From: Diabrotica undecimpunctata
Lineage: Eukaryota > Arthropoda > Insecta > Coleoptera > Chrysomelidae
NCBI RefSeq assembly: GCF_040954645.1
Contig: NC_092803.1
Location: forward strand, 8,495,230 to 8,559,229
Reading direction: 5' to 3'
Length of the DNA: 64,000 nucleotides
The notes under the pieces are model-generated. The model was not told the DNA's origin. It worked only from the letters and a program-made list of their open reading frames with translations, and searched no databases. How positions within the stretch are numbered: position 1 is the stretch's first letter; each line of letters opens with the position of its first letter. The position numbers and the translations under genes were made by a program. This document shows positions 44,650 through 56,661 of the stretch, in pieces.

Positions 44650-45010
44650 TTCATAGAATAAAATCAAGGATAGAGAAAGCAAGATCTGCATTTCAAAAAA
44701 TGGCTAAGCTATTCAAATATCACGATTTGTCAGTACCCATAAAAATCAGGTTATTAACATGTTATATCTTTCCTATAATGTTGTACGAAGTTGAGTCGTG
44801 GACTCTCACAGATGCTACCTGTAAGAAAATAGAGGCTTTCGAAATGTGGCTTTATCGTAGAATCCTGAAGATATCCTATACCGACCACTATAAGACTTTT
44901 TATTGAGAATGCTATTGAATATGGGTTGCTGCAATTAATTCTTCAAGGAAAAATAGAAGGAAAACGAGGACCAGGAAGGCGAAGAATTTCCTGGCTGAAA
45001 AAAAAGCTAC
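44650..45010 (+). pseudogene. RTE-like LINE C-terminal fragment
   Basis: Reads MAKLFKYHDLSVPIKIRLLT, CYIFPIMLYEVESWTLTDAT then KKIEAFEMWLYRRILKISYT and, after a stop, LLQLILQGKIEGKRGPGRRRISW. These are the conserved post-RT blocks of RTE-like LINEs (ESWTL, FEMW-YRR-L-I, QGKI-G-R-PGRRR-SW). A stop follows KTFY and the frame shifts, so it is a pseudogene. No RT core is attached. Confidence 0.75.
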
Positions 45011-45054
45011 GTACGTAGTTTAACACAACAACCACAAATCTTTTCAGAGCCGTA

Positions 45055-45285
45055 GTTTGCAAAATGGACAGCAAACGAGCTACAAACCCCAACAAGATGG
45101 ACAGATGACATAAAAAGAGTAACTACAAATTGCATTCAGATGGCGCAAAATTGGACTAAGTGGAAAAGCATGCGAGAGGTCTATGTTCAGCAGTGGACGT
45201 TAGAGGCTAGTTGACGAGTTTGCAAAATACAGATTGCCATGATCGTTGCCAACATCCGAAACGGATAGGCACTACAATAAGAAGA
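45055..45285 (+). pseudogene. second RTE-like LINE 3' end
   Basis: Reads PTRWTDDIKRVTTNCIQMAQ, then NWTKWKSMREVYVQQWTLEA: the extreme C-terminal block (W-DD-R, A-W, EAYVQQW) of a different RTE-like LINE, joined directly behind the previous one. It is followed by GATAGGCACTACAATAAGAAG, the tail signature of this family. Confidence 0.7.
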
Positions 45286-45579
45286 TGGTTTATCCACCTT
45301 ACTTAGTTTGTATATGAATTTTCTTAAATGACAATGTCCCTACACTATTTCCATAACAGTTTTAATCTTTCGTTTATCAAATTTTGCGAAAATTATTTTA
45401 TCGATATTTTTGATTATTTTCTTAGTCTGGATTTGCCTTTAAATGGCTTTCCATTTTTTTTTATGATTTCTTATTAGCCCCTTTTGAACGTCGTTTTTGG
45501 TTCTGGAACTACAAAAGTTTCCCTCGAGCCTTATTTTGCCAATAAATCTGTTCGTTCATTTCCTTCATGACCTGGCACT

Positions 45580-45720
45580 ATTAAAGACACTTTATTGTCT
45601 TATCTGGACACTAACAGAGAGACAAAAATCAACATTCAGTGCCATGGAAATGAGATTCCTGAGAAAAATAGATAGACAAAATCAGAAACGAAACAATTTG
45701 AAAAAACAATTAGATAAATA
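45580..45720 (+). pseudogene. LINE C-terminal fragment
   Basis: Short piece reading LIWTLTERQKSTFSAMEMRF, LRKIDRQNQKRN, matching the ESWTLTER...AMEMR-LRKI block of RTE-like LINEs. It is joined to the truncated piggyBac element at about 45780. Confidence 0.6.
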
Positions 45721-45779
45721 GTCATTTATAGTCACTACGAAATAGGCAATTCCTGTTACCTTCTGAGAATGTTAATGAA

Positions 45780-47316
45780 ATATGAAAGACTCCATATTTT
45801 TTTTTTATAAAATGATGATAACAGGTGAAATTATTCAATTATTTGTTCGGGAAACCAATATCTATGCACACCAATAAAAAGCAAAAAATACCTATTAACA
45901 TTCCCGAGCTTAAACTTGGAAAGATACCACGGAGAATGAAATAGAAGCATTTCTAGGATGCCTTATGTGGATGGGATTAGTTCAGCTTTCTTCCCTTTCT
46001 GCCTACTAGTCAAAAAAAGTTTGTATCAAAATTCACTAAATCATGTTTTGTCTAGAAACCGCTTCCAAGTTTTGTTAAAAATGTGGCATTTTACGAACAA
46101 CGAACAAGCTAATATGGACGACAGGCTACATAAAATCGGTCCCTTACTATCAAAGTTACAGGAAACTTTTCAAGCTTCCAAAGTACCTGGTGAATATGGT
46201 TCAAAGGAAAGCTAAAGTTTACTGTGGAAGAGAAAAAGAGGTTTCAGAAGAGCATTCTGTTCCATCTCAGGTTGTTCTGAACTTAACCAGAGACTTGCTA
46301 AACAGCGGAAGAACCATTGTAGTGGACAATTATTACACATCAGTAGAATTGGCACATAAATTGCTAGAGAATAATACCTATATAATTGGAACTCTTCGTA
46401 GCAACAGAAAATTAAACCGAAAAACTATTTTGCAAGCCCAATTAAAACGTGGAGAAGTTATTGCAGAAGAAAGCAATACTGGCATTTTTGTAGAAAAAAG
46501 GAAGGACAAGAGGGATGTCCTTATGCTAAACACAAAATTTTTACCGGAAATGGTGGTGGTCAACAGACGTTCAGGTGAATTATTGAAGCCCAAAAGTGAG
46601 CTGGAATACAACAAACATAAGGCCTATATTGATTTATCAGGTAACTTTATTATTTAAAAACATTTTTTTTGTTACTGTAAAATTGTTTTTATATCAGATG
46701 AAATCATATAATTCATCTTTACGTAGAGGAGTTAAATGGTATAGGAAGTTGGCAATCAAACTTGTTATTGGCGCTGCTATTGTGAATTCCTATTTATTAC
46801 ATTAAAAAGTAACCAAAAACAAAATGACCGTCACAGAATCATCATCAACACGAGCTTATAGAAACCGAAAAAAGGCGATCTTGTTCTGTGTGCTACGCAG
46901 AACTCTCAATAAAATCGGGAAGAAGAGTTGCCAAAAAGAAAACCCCGAAAACAAAACTGTATTGCAATAAGTGTTCGAAATCTTATTGTTTACCTTGTTA
47001 TTTTAAAAAACATGCATTTAGCTCAAAATAAAGATTTCAGAAATGCTAAAATATTTAATTTTTTTAATTGTAGAAAATCCTTCTTCAAACCAATCGTAAA
47101 ATTCTCGGACACACAAACCAATTAATGGTCCATATTGTCCAATACATACTCTCACCGCTTATATATATCTTAAACGGATCTGTCTAACAAATGCAGTAAG
47201 ACGCGGCTAGAAGTCTGAACTGACCTGTCGGACAGCATGTATCCCCACGGCCACATGCATGGAAAACAATATATACAAATGGGGGACAACGTTTGTCCCC
47301 CATGGCACTTTACGTG
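45780..47316 (+). mobile_element. 5'-truncated piggyBac-like transposon
   Basis: The right end is intact: the complement reads CACGTAAAGTGCCATGGGGG next to TTAA (47317-47320), the piggyBac target. Just inside is a subterminal hairpin (GGGGGACAA-CGT-TTGTCCCCC, 47281-47301). The left end is missing; coding sequence starts abruptly after the LINE fragment. Confidence 0.75.
45812..47031 (+). pseudogene. piggyBac transposase (DDE_Tnp_1_7), broken
   Basis: N-terminal part near 45812-46190: TGEIIQLFVRETNIYA, NEIEAFLGCLMWMGLVQL, LSRNRFQVLLKMWHFTNN, LLSKLQETFQ. The segment normally carrying the first catalytic Asp is deleted between ETFQ and VYCGREKE. Then NLTRDLLNSGRTIVVDNYYT (second Asp), IIGTLRSNRK, KRDVLMLNTKF and YIDLS. 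At 46641 a roughly 52-57-nt insert interrupts the conserved DLS-(D)QMKSYNSSLRRG block, after which VKWYRKLAIKLVIGAAIVN continues. The C-terminal Cys-rich zinc domain (CSVCYAEL...YCNKCSKSYCLPCYFKKH) is complete near 46880-47010. Several frameshifts; inactive. Confidence 0.82.
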
Positions 47317-47320
47317 TTAA

Positions 47321-48739
47321 AACCGGTATAACCCTAGTTGTGATGCATTTCACTTGACGTTGAGCAGTTAGAACGAAACAAGAACAACGAATGTTTGTAG
47401 GATCAAAGTGCTTATATTGATAACGAGTACCAAAAAGGAAGGCAATTATTAAGATAAATGTGTTACGGGAAGTCTTGGTGTCACACCGGATACTTTTAAA
47501 AATGGTAAATCATTGATTAACATTTTTGGAATGCATATTTGTGAGAAAAATTAATATTGGCACCATCGAAACTTCGACAAAAACTTTTAAAGAAATGTAA
47601 TTAAGGAAGCTGACAATGCATAGGGATATATTTATACTAATATAAGTATATAGAACTAATATAAGTAAAACGCTTCAGAGTAGTTTAAAATTATGTTGAG
47701 AATGTATGTAATCTCGTTTTGTTGACAATGTTGCCTCAGATATTATACTTTACTTACGTACATTTATATTCTTTTTATGAACGATGAAATTAGAATATCA
47801 ACATTTTCTCAATGTTTTTGTTTAATTACCTAAGATTTGTATTTTGACGGATGATGAAGGTACTGTAAAGTGAAAAGGGAGTTCACATATATTCTCACCA
47901 TTTCCCAAACACCTTTTACCCAGTGAACTTAAAAATTATGAAGCTAATTACGTACTTTTAACCCTTTTTTCGTTCTCCAACTTGACCTACACCCCGTTCT
48001 TTTGCATTTCACTGTTCGAGAGAAGCTATTCAGGACATGCCGTACAAGTTGATCCATGGTAAGGGCACGTCGAGCAGGCATCCAGACATTTCGCCCTAAT
48101 ACATTTTGTGCTGTCTTGACTTCGAACACATGAAGCTAATTGTGAATTTACACCCTCCGCAAATTTAGAGTTAGACGTACGCCAAATTCTGTTGTTGCTT
48201 TGTTACAACTGCTGTTGTAAGACGCTGTCACTCAATTGTTCGGCGCCGCACGGCAGGAGAGTAGAGGGAACGGATCTGGGATGTGGGTGGATTAGCAGCG
48301 AATTGTGGGACAATATTTACATATGACATGTATGTTTACCGCTAACTTTTACTCTTAACGACGGGATATATTGAAGGTAGCAGCATTGGTTGGAGAAATC
48401 GAGAGTTGGAGAAATGAGTCTTGACTAAACAGTATACGTGAATGAACAGAAATTTATTACTCGATTTTGCTTCGGGAAACATAAATATGTGTACCAGAGT
48501 GATGGCAATAAACTGTTATTTCCGAAACGACTTTCTTAGAAGTTTAAATTAGTTGAACTGAACATATATGTATGGTATAAAAGAATATCGTTCATATCAT
48601 ACAGTGGAAAGTCTTCCAACTTATGGTATAATTTCACTATTTGAGAGAGTGAGTCATCGTTTAAAGGCCCAGAAATGCGGAAAGCTGTTTGGAAATCCAG
48701 TGACGTACACTTACTTTTATTTTAACGTTAATTAAATTT
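47321..48739. other. intergenic, nothing recognised
   Basis: AT-rich, without motif-bearing frames. The 61-codon minus-strand frame at 47944-48129 is not recognised. Confidence 0.4.
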
Positions 48740-49340
48740 TATTTTTCAAATATTAATGTTCGAAATAGGCCACAATATATTTATTTACAAGTTTTTACTG
48801 ACGTTTTGATCTCTATATCCAAAGACCGCTTTCAAAGATATAAATGATAGTTATATTTATTTTATTTGTTTATTATTATATATTTTTATAATCTTATATT
48901 GTTTTTTTTTTCTATCTTTAAAAACGGAATAGAGATCGAAACGTCAATGTATTAAACGTGTAAATAGATATATTGTGGCTTATGTCCAACCTTCTCCCTA
49001 AAAATACAGAATGCCACAAACAAGCAGCTATAGAAAAATAAATATATCTGTCATTTGTATGTTTGAAAACGGTCTCTTTATAGAAATCGAAACATAAACG
49101 TAAGTAATCCGTAAATTAAACATTTGAATAAATATATTGTGGCTTATTCCCAACATCATTTCTAAAAATACAGAACGACAAGCGAAAAGCCATAGAAAAT
49201 AAATAGTACTATCATTTGTATAATTGAAAACGGTCTCTGGATATAGAGATCGAAACGTCAATAAATAAACATATGAATCAATATTTTGTTGCTCATTCCC
49301 TACATTCCCCTAAAAATACAGAATGCCACAAACAAAAAGC
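48740..49340. repeat. inverted plus direct copies of a short interspersed repeat
   Basis: One inverted unit (about 48755-48850) and about three direct units (near 48925, 49060-49160 and 49210-49330) share the core GGTCTCTGGATATAGAGATC, GAAACGTCA, AATATATTGTGGCTTAT and CTAAAAATACAGAATGCC. Spacing between direct units is about 120-150 bp. The inverted first unit could fold back on the others. No ORF; satellite or MITE-like cluster. Confidence 0.75.
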
Positions 49341-49764
49341 TATAAAAAAGAAGTAATTTTGCAGAAAGTTTACTGATACCAACCGGCTGTCGCGGAAGTT
49401 ACGCTAAAACGTCTTTTGACGTGACCCGTCCTTAAAGAGTTACACAATGAAATTTTTTTAAAACAAATTTTAAGACATCTCCACACCACCCCAGAGGTAT
49501 GTCTGGTGGCGCGATACTTTTTTTAAATGGGTGTTCGCCAAGAGCCATATTGTCTTATTAAATAAAATAAACAAAACACTTAAACAGTATAAAACAAAAC
49601 AAAATAAAATCCTATAAAACAAAATAAAATTCTATAAAATAAAATAAAAATAATGTTTGATGTGTTTAAACACAAACACTATACACACTTACTATGTTCT
49701 TCTCGTTTTTTTTTTGTTTTTGGTTTTTTTATGCTGATGTTCTTATTAAACTATTAGAAAATAT

Positions 49765-51049
49765 TATTCGCTGTCTAAACCTGAAGATGCAGTGCTGCTA
49801 TCGCTGTCATTATCTTGACCACCTGGTGTAATTATAATTGGCTCTAGTAAAACTTTTATATATAAGTGTCAAGTTCCCACATACGATGTTCTTCTTTAAT
49901 TATGTGGCCTATACATTTAGCCCATTTCTCTGGAGTTACATGGAGGATTGCTTGAATCAAAAGTTTTTTAATTTCGTTTAATTTGAACGTTTTGTTATTG
50001 CGTGCTACTTCTCCTTTCACTTGCTCCCAGATAAGTTCAATGGGATTAAGTTCGCAATGATAAGGTGGTAGACGCAGAACTTTGACACCATAATCTTTTG
50101 CAGTTTCATCTACAGCATATTTAAGATATTCAATTTTCCTTAACCGTGCAATGTCAAGGAGCTAAATTTTGAACATTGATTCTTCGTATGCAATCCCCTT
50201 TTCTGTAAGCCATTGTTGAATCCTCCCTTTCAATTTCTTTAATAATCACCTGTTTTTTTCGACTCAAATTGGAGAAAACCATCATCAAGAAACCCTGTAT
50301 CACTTCCTATATGGGTGACGATTAAACGCCGTCCCTTTCCTGATGGAGCTTTTAATCCTGTATATCGGCCTTCTATAAATGCTTCGCGTTTACTTTTGAC
50401 ATTTAAATCTTGCCAAACTTTTCCAACTGTATGACCTTTTCCAACCTTGGTTAATCCAGGTTTCATCCAAATAATATATTTTTCATATCCAGTGCTGCGA
50501 ATTTTTCGTATTTCTTCTAAATATTTTCTTCTCCACAGAATAATTTCATTTTTTTCTAATAGCATACTTTTTCTGTTGCGTTTTACGTATCGAAAGTTCA
50601 TTTCGTGCATGGTCCTGATTAAGACCCTACGAGATATCTTGGGTAAAGAGTCATCATTTTCGAGCTCTTGAGAAATTTTTTCACGTTGGAATTTCACTCC
50701 GAAAATAAAATGAATGAATTTTTCGACGTATAATATTCCTTGTCTCGTCATCCAAAACAATGCTTTTCCTACCTCTAGTTTTACCTTTTTCTTGCTTTTT
50801 ATTTTCCGATGTATTTTTAAGTACACGATAAATACAGCTAACGGATACTTTTGTTAAACTGCTACAAATGTCGACCGCTTGGCTAACGTTTAATGCCATT
50901 TTTCTGCCGACAATTCCTTCATAAACGTTTCGTATCATTACCTTCTCTTCGGACGTTAACATTTTCCGTCTCTTTTGCGGCTTTTCATTCTTGGAATCAA
51001 CATCAGAATTTTGCTGTCTTCTCTTGGAACAACTCAGTTTTTCGTCCAT
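49765..51049 (-). pseudogene. IS630-like DDE transposase, broken
   Basis: Starts MDEKLSCSKRRQQNSDVDSK with a basic N-terminus, then a helix-turn-helix region (LTSEEKVMIRNVYEGIVGRK, TKVSVSCIYRVLKN) and GRKSIVLDDETRNIIRRKIH. After a frameshift near 50690 come HEMNFRYVKRNRK, WMKPGLTKVGKGHTVGKVWQ (the family's DETWVN-GHT block), LKAPSGKGRRLIVTHIGSD and FESKKTGDY. Sequence expected next (DYHEEMN to MDNA, second catalytic Asp) is missing. It resumes with IQQWLTEKGIAYEE, LRLPPYHCELNPIELIWEQV (third catalytic region) and VTPEKWAKCIGHI, ending in an acidic Ser/Asp tail and a stop at 49765-49767. The deletion removes a catalytic residue, so it is dead. The family is common in insects as 'DDE superfamily endonuclease' genes. 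I could not identify terminal inverted repeats. Confidence 0.78.
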
Positions 51050-53719
51050 TGTATTTCAATAATCTGGATATATACTATATATACAATAATTTCAAAGAAT
51101 ATAACTAAATATTTACTATAAAACGACAAACTATAACACTCTTATTATCAATAACACGTTTAACAATACTACAATACAGTATTGATAAAACAGTATTGAC
51201 AACAATAAGTTTACAAACTTATCACATAAAATATACTCACAAAAACACATGCACTATTTACCCATAGAAACACCAATGTTTTCTTCATTCATTTCTTCGG
51301 CAAAAAATAATAAAAACTAGTTTTACTGCATGTCTGGATCCGAATTGTAAAACCGAGTTCCCTCGCTAATTTCAACATTGCCAAACGATTGAAAAATAAT
51401 GTTTTAAAATATCGATTTTTATTTTATAAATTTAAATACGTAACGAAACGGAATATATAAATAAAATTTATTTTATTACAATTTTGTGCTTAATTTTTAC
51501 TATTGAAAAAATCATGTTTTTTGGTATTTTTATGACGGTAATAATCGCTGCGTGGAAGAATACAGGTTTTGTATGACCATAATTACTACTTGTGAACAAG
51601 ATTTGGCTACACTGTACGACAACTCCTGGTCAGTTTTTCTATAGAGAAGCAGTATATATAAATATACTACTTTATATATTCTGTAATTTCTTATGAGGAA
51701 ACGCAAATTGCAATCGAGAAAACAGGCAGTTTTCGAGGGCCGCTGTGTACATTTAAATTTGATGATATTCCGCGTTTAAACTATGATATCACTCTTCTGA
51801 ATTGAGGGTTTCTACTTTAGACGAGAGTGTGACAAAAAAATATATCAAATAACTACTTTAAACATCTCCCTTCATTGAACACCATATGGTAGTCACAATA
51901 CGTTCGTTACACAGATATATGAGATTGTTGAATTCAGATCTAGACCTATTTAATACCAGTTTGAGTTAACTTAAGAGGTCTCTTGTACTTTCATAAGTTT
52001 ATTATTTCTGTATTATTGTATTTTACTGTTATTGGGATTATCTCGTTAATAAATAAATTAATAAAATAAATAAATTTAGTCTGACTTTGACGGGCCTATC
52101 GGAAGTAAACAACGTATGGTTTATTGATACGTTAGCAGATGGCGCTAGGAGCAAACATAATAATGTATTGAATTATTTTAATGTGTTTATATATTAGATT
52201 GGTACTTTAATTGTATAAATATTATTTACATTTTAAAAATACAAAAACATAGTATAAAACTTCGCGCTTGTCTACTGTGCAACCTACTATACAACCTTTT
52301 TTTAATTATTTTAACGGTTTAAATGTACCAAAAAATTACTTGTCCTCTGCCAATTGCTCCTCCTACGTGCGCTCAAAAATTTATATTTTTCTATCGCTTT
52401 AATATTTGCTCTCGGTAAATTAACATATAAACAAACCATCTTCGGTGTATATATGTACAGAGATCAAATAACTCTTGAATTACCTCACACTTAAACTGAT
52501 TATTCTTCGATGGACGCGTATATGTCTCTGTCAATAAAACCAACAGCTAAATTGTAAGTAAATCCAATACGCAAACGATAATAAACATGTATGTATTCCT
52601 AGTTCGGATCAAGGTAAACATGTACCGCAAACTGCGAGGTATCCATTTTCTGTCGACTACAACGGGGAGAGGCACACACATATATACATACACATTTAGC
52701 TCTATTTGAGGATATTTGCCATAACTGCATTTTCCTTTTGTCAGAGAATCGCCGATGGCGACTGGCATTACTGTTTATCCAACAGATTATGCGAACGGCC
52801 ACGAGTTGATGGTTTCCTTGAGCGTTTAATTCGGCCAGAAATTTGTATATTTCTTTGCTTATCCTTTGCTTTGTTCTAACTTGAAGCTTTTAGCTTAGTT
52901 CACAGCTTTAAACTTCTGCTAAAACAAGGCCAAATTTTACTCGTCAGTTGCAGCAGGAAGTTCTAGAATTAAGACTAATACATGTTTTTCCGTACCAGAA
53001 TTCTGCAATAGTGAAATATTACTTTTTATTGTTGATAATGATATTAAACTAAAAACGTCTTTTTTATCAATCAATAAAATCAAAAGATCTTTTGTGTCGG
53101 AATTTTTGTCGAGCTCTAGATTTTAAGTGTTTCCTGTTCCACTGATCAAATGGTCTTTGTTTTCAGCCAAAGCACCCACTTTGGGCTTCAATCTTATTCT
53201 TTAAGATCTAACTTGTTCCTAATATTTCAGTAGATGTGGAATGTTAGGATGTTATCTAGTCTTTCCGATTTATATGCACAATAATAATTTATTCTGGAGA
53301 TAGACTCCTTAAAAGCTTTTTACGGTAAACCAAATCTCATAAATCTCAAATTATTATTATTTTTCAAAATTTGCAATTAAAATATGAAAGAAAGGACAGT
53401 TAAGATCTGATTTCACGTATAGTGCCTTCGTATATTTGCTTATACGTATTTCATCTTAGCAGGATTCATCAGAGCGACTGGTACAGAAGCCCTAAAGGTA
53501 AAAACAATTATTTTTTGTCAAAAGAAGCAACTATAAAATGGCTTTGATTTGGACGCTATAGCGGAATCTGATAATAAATTTTGAAAGTAGAAATTCAAAG
53601 AAACCTATTGACAAAACCAAAATTCAGATTTTTGCTTTAATCTGTGCCTTCTATAAATTTGCAAGGCAAAACAGACGACGCTAAACGATGTAATAAAGAT
53701 ATGGAGGATCTAAAAGTTG
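51050..53719. other. intergenic, nothing recognised
   Basis: AT-rich, only short frames. Poly-A/TAAA-rich runs near 52035-52080. No mobile-element motif seen. Confidence 0.4.
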
Positions 53720-54430
53720 TATCCCACAATTCAATAGGAACGATTTATTTTTATTTATATTTCTTTCACCAAGAAATATTAGACTTAATTTTTGTCCAGC
53801 TTTCTTCGACTCCATCATTTTTTGTGATATATGTGCTTCTGCTTTTTTCGGTTATTCTTTTTTCAAATAGGTATCTTGTGGAGTCATTCTGCAAGCTTTC
53901 AACTTTTATCTTTGTGGTGGTTATGTTTCTGATGTTTTGTTATCACATATATTGTTTTCATTCGGATTTTGCACAACACCAATTTATGATCGCTTCCTAT
54001 TTCTGCTAATGTTAGTACTCTTACATCCAAGATTTGAGTTGGCTGTAACTCTCTATTCGACAAAATATAGTCTATCATAGATCTTTGTTCTCTACTGTTT
54101 TTAAAAGTATATTTATACTGTTATTTGTGAGGGAAAAATGCAATATTAATACGTATTTTGTTTATGCTGCAGAGGTCCGTTAGAAGGTCTCCGTTTTCAT
54201 TTCTGATATTTTCATTATATCGCTGTTTTATTCCTGGAACTATATCATTGCCAACATGGGCGGTAAAATCACCCATAATGTAATGTTTATCATTTGGGGT
54301 CTCGTTTATTACAGTCTAAAGGATTTCGTAAAAGTTTTCCCTTGTGGCGGTATCTCTGCTGTTCTCTGGTACATAGATTGCTATCACATTCAGAGGTTTG
54401 ACATCCAGTTTAACTGTTACACTAACTATT
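53720..54430 (-). pseudogene. RTE-like LINE endonuclease fragment
   Basis: Minus strand from 54420: LDVKPLNVIAIYVPENSRDT, TRENFYEIL, stop, TPNDKHYIMGDFTAHVGND (GDFNA motif with Thr for Asn), NENGDLLTDLCSINKIRIN, RSMIDYILSNRELQPTQIL and LTLAEIGSDHKLV (SDH catalytic His). Downstream (about 53900-53740) is the linker VESLQNDSTRYLFEKRI, VEESWTKIKSNI. This is an apurinic-type endonuclease domain of an RTE-like LINE; stops after EIL and PHK break it. The RT is not attached. Confidence 0.8.
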
Positions 54431-56514
54431 ATTTCAAAGGTATATTTACATTCTTGTACTTGTACTAATATAGTACTAACTTAATAGTAACAAATTTTTA
54501 TCATTGTGACTGTGATCAAGTTTTTCCATCGGCTCTATTGTATGCTCGGAGAGCACATGCAGAGGCAATGTGCCGCATGGCATGGTATCATTCATAGTCA
54601 GTCATAATCTAAAGACGAAAACTTAACCCACTTTGCTAAGAGGTTGGCACATTTGGCCATCCCCTGCGAATTCATCTCATAGTTAAACATAGTAGCTAGA
54701 GGCCTTCAAGTTTTTTCTACCGAACTTTCCTATATTTCTCCTTTTCAGATTGGAAGAGACTTTTTCGATGTGAGCGATTTTAAGAGAAGGAAACTCTATC
54801 GTAAGCTTCTGTCAGGCTGCTTAATGCCATAGTGGTAGTAGCCAATGTAGTATTAATACAATTCTAACAGATTGTTTCGATATAGATTTGCAGTTCCAAT
54901 ATCAAGATTGCATCAGTTCCGACTGGGTCTAAAATCTGTATAAATCTGCCAGCGATTATGTATGAATAAGTTTCTCCAATAGTTTATAGACAGTAAACTT
55001 GAATGCTTAAGACTCCCCTCAAAATTATTCGTTAATGTTTTTCACTTCATCGACCTTCATCGATAACATGCAAACGATTTCTCCTGTATATTGTTCTGAA
55101 AATATTATTGTGAACTATAAAGTATTTTTACTAAAAAATTGTAGTTATTTCTATTACATAATAATTGTTAAAATTGTCCTTTATACTGAAATATTGTTTA
55201 CTCTTAAAATATGCTCCTTAAACATTTTTTTTTTTCAATAAATTGTGACCTTTTGTATACACACAATTACAGTAAATTTAAAATTGTTAGTTAACCATCC
55301 CTATTACGTCAATTTAAATTCCTAGAAGGGTAGATTAACCCAACTTTATAATATCAACATCAGCTCGAAATCCAAACACTGAACCAAAGATTGTAAAATC
55401 AGCGCTTACGCTCTAATGCTAAACTATGTGTTCATTATCACTTTAAGACAATAACAATTAGGAGGAACAGTGACTCGATTATAGAGCACTTTGGGCGTGA
55501 ATATTATTCGTGGTTTCCAATATTGTGTTAATAAGCATGCGCATCACGTGCTTAAATAAGTTAACGTCTTCTATTTATATTCAAGTCCTCGATTCGGCAG
55601 AGACACGAGCGAGATACGAGGGCAATTCGAATAATTTGGACCGATAGGAGTTAATTGGCGCAGTCGAGAATGTATCCTACTCTCAAATTGATTGATCAGC
55701 GCTATCTCGATTTCCTTATGAAAGGACGAGGCGAATTCGAGAGGAATTCGTGGAAACGGCGAAGCACTATCAAACCTAATGTCTCAATCGCTTTGTCTTT
55801 CATAAGTATAGCTACTAATTTGACTTAGATCATAAAGGATTAATACTACTGATAATAATACTTATTTTAAAAAATATAAGATATGCTAGTGTTTGCAATT
55901 AAAATTTTTCTATCTATATAATGGATCATATAGTCACTCTGTCTGTTTACTTTTAAACCAGAAATAATATTCCCAATTTCCCAATTAATAGAATTATGTA
56001 CATCATCAGTATTTTCTTTAGTATGCAACTCTTTGAATGCCATCTTTAATTCATTGTTTTTCGGTTTCGGTTTTTATTTATCTTATGGTACTCAGGAATA
56101 TTTTTAGGGCATCTATAATCATTTAGGATATTTTTCTTTTTCTTTGTTGAGTACTAGAACAATCCAAGTACAGGTTGCGAGTAAAATCCACTTCTAGATA
56201 GTTCTCTTACTTGTAATGTAAAGTAAACTTATTTTCAGTGCCAATATATTATCCACAAAATATGTATCATACGAGTAAAGTTGAATAAACCTTATTCTTC
56301 TTTAAATGTCGTCTTCGTTCGCAGATCGATGCATCATCAAGGATGTGCGTTTGGAACCATTCGTGCAGATTTATTAACTAGGAATGTCTTCTCCCTCCTT
56401 CCATCTTCTTTCACTTATCTCTCCTTACATAGACATTAAAATTCGACATGGAGACCTCTCATAAAGAAAATATCGTCCGCCCTACCCGCCAATCAAAATC
56501 CTACTGTCAGAAAA
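54431..56514. other. intergenic, nothing recognised
   Basis: No motif-bearing frame found. A TTGGCGCAGTCGAGA stretch near 55657 resembles some LTR-element primer sites but has no LTR around it. Confidence 0.4.
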
Positions 56515-56605
56515 TCTTCGCATCAACCCCTGTGCCAATCCCCTGCCAATCCTTGCGCTAATCCCCACGCTAACCCCCACGCCAACCTCCACCCAAACCA
56601 CGTTA
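56515..56605 (+). repeat. degenerate 12-bp tandem repeat
   Basis: About six units of GCYAAYCCCYAC-type sequence (GCCAATCC, GCTAATCCCCAC, GCTAACCCCCAC, GCCAACCTCCAC). On the plus strand it could encode Asn-Pro-His-Ala-type repeats, but no long frame contains it. Confidence 0.7.
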
Positions 56606-56661
56606 CCATCGACCGTCCGGGATATAAATGAACCGTCCCTTATTTCCAGTAGCAGTAATGC

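Noticed and set aside
53644..54009. 121-codon plus-strand hydrophobic ORF
   Set aside because: It is the antisense shadow of the RTE endonuclease and linker fragment on the minus strand.
55640..55690. TTGGCGCAGTCGAGA as an LTR-element primer site
   Set aside because: No LTR, gag or pol sequence around it.
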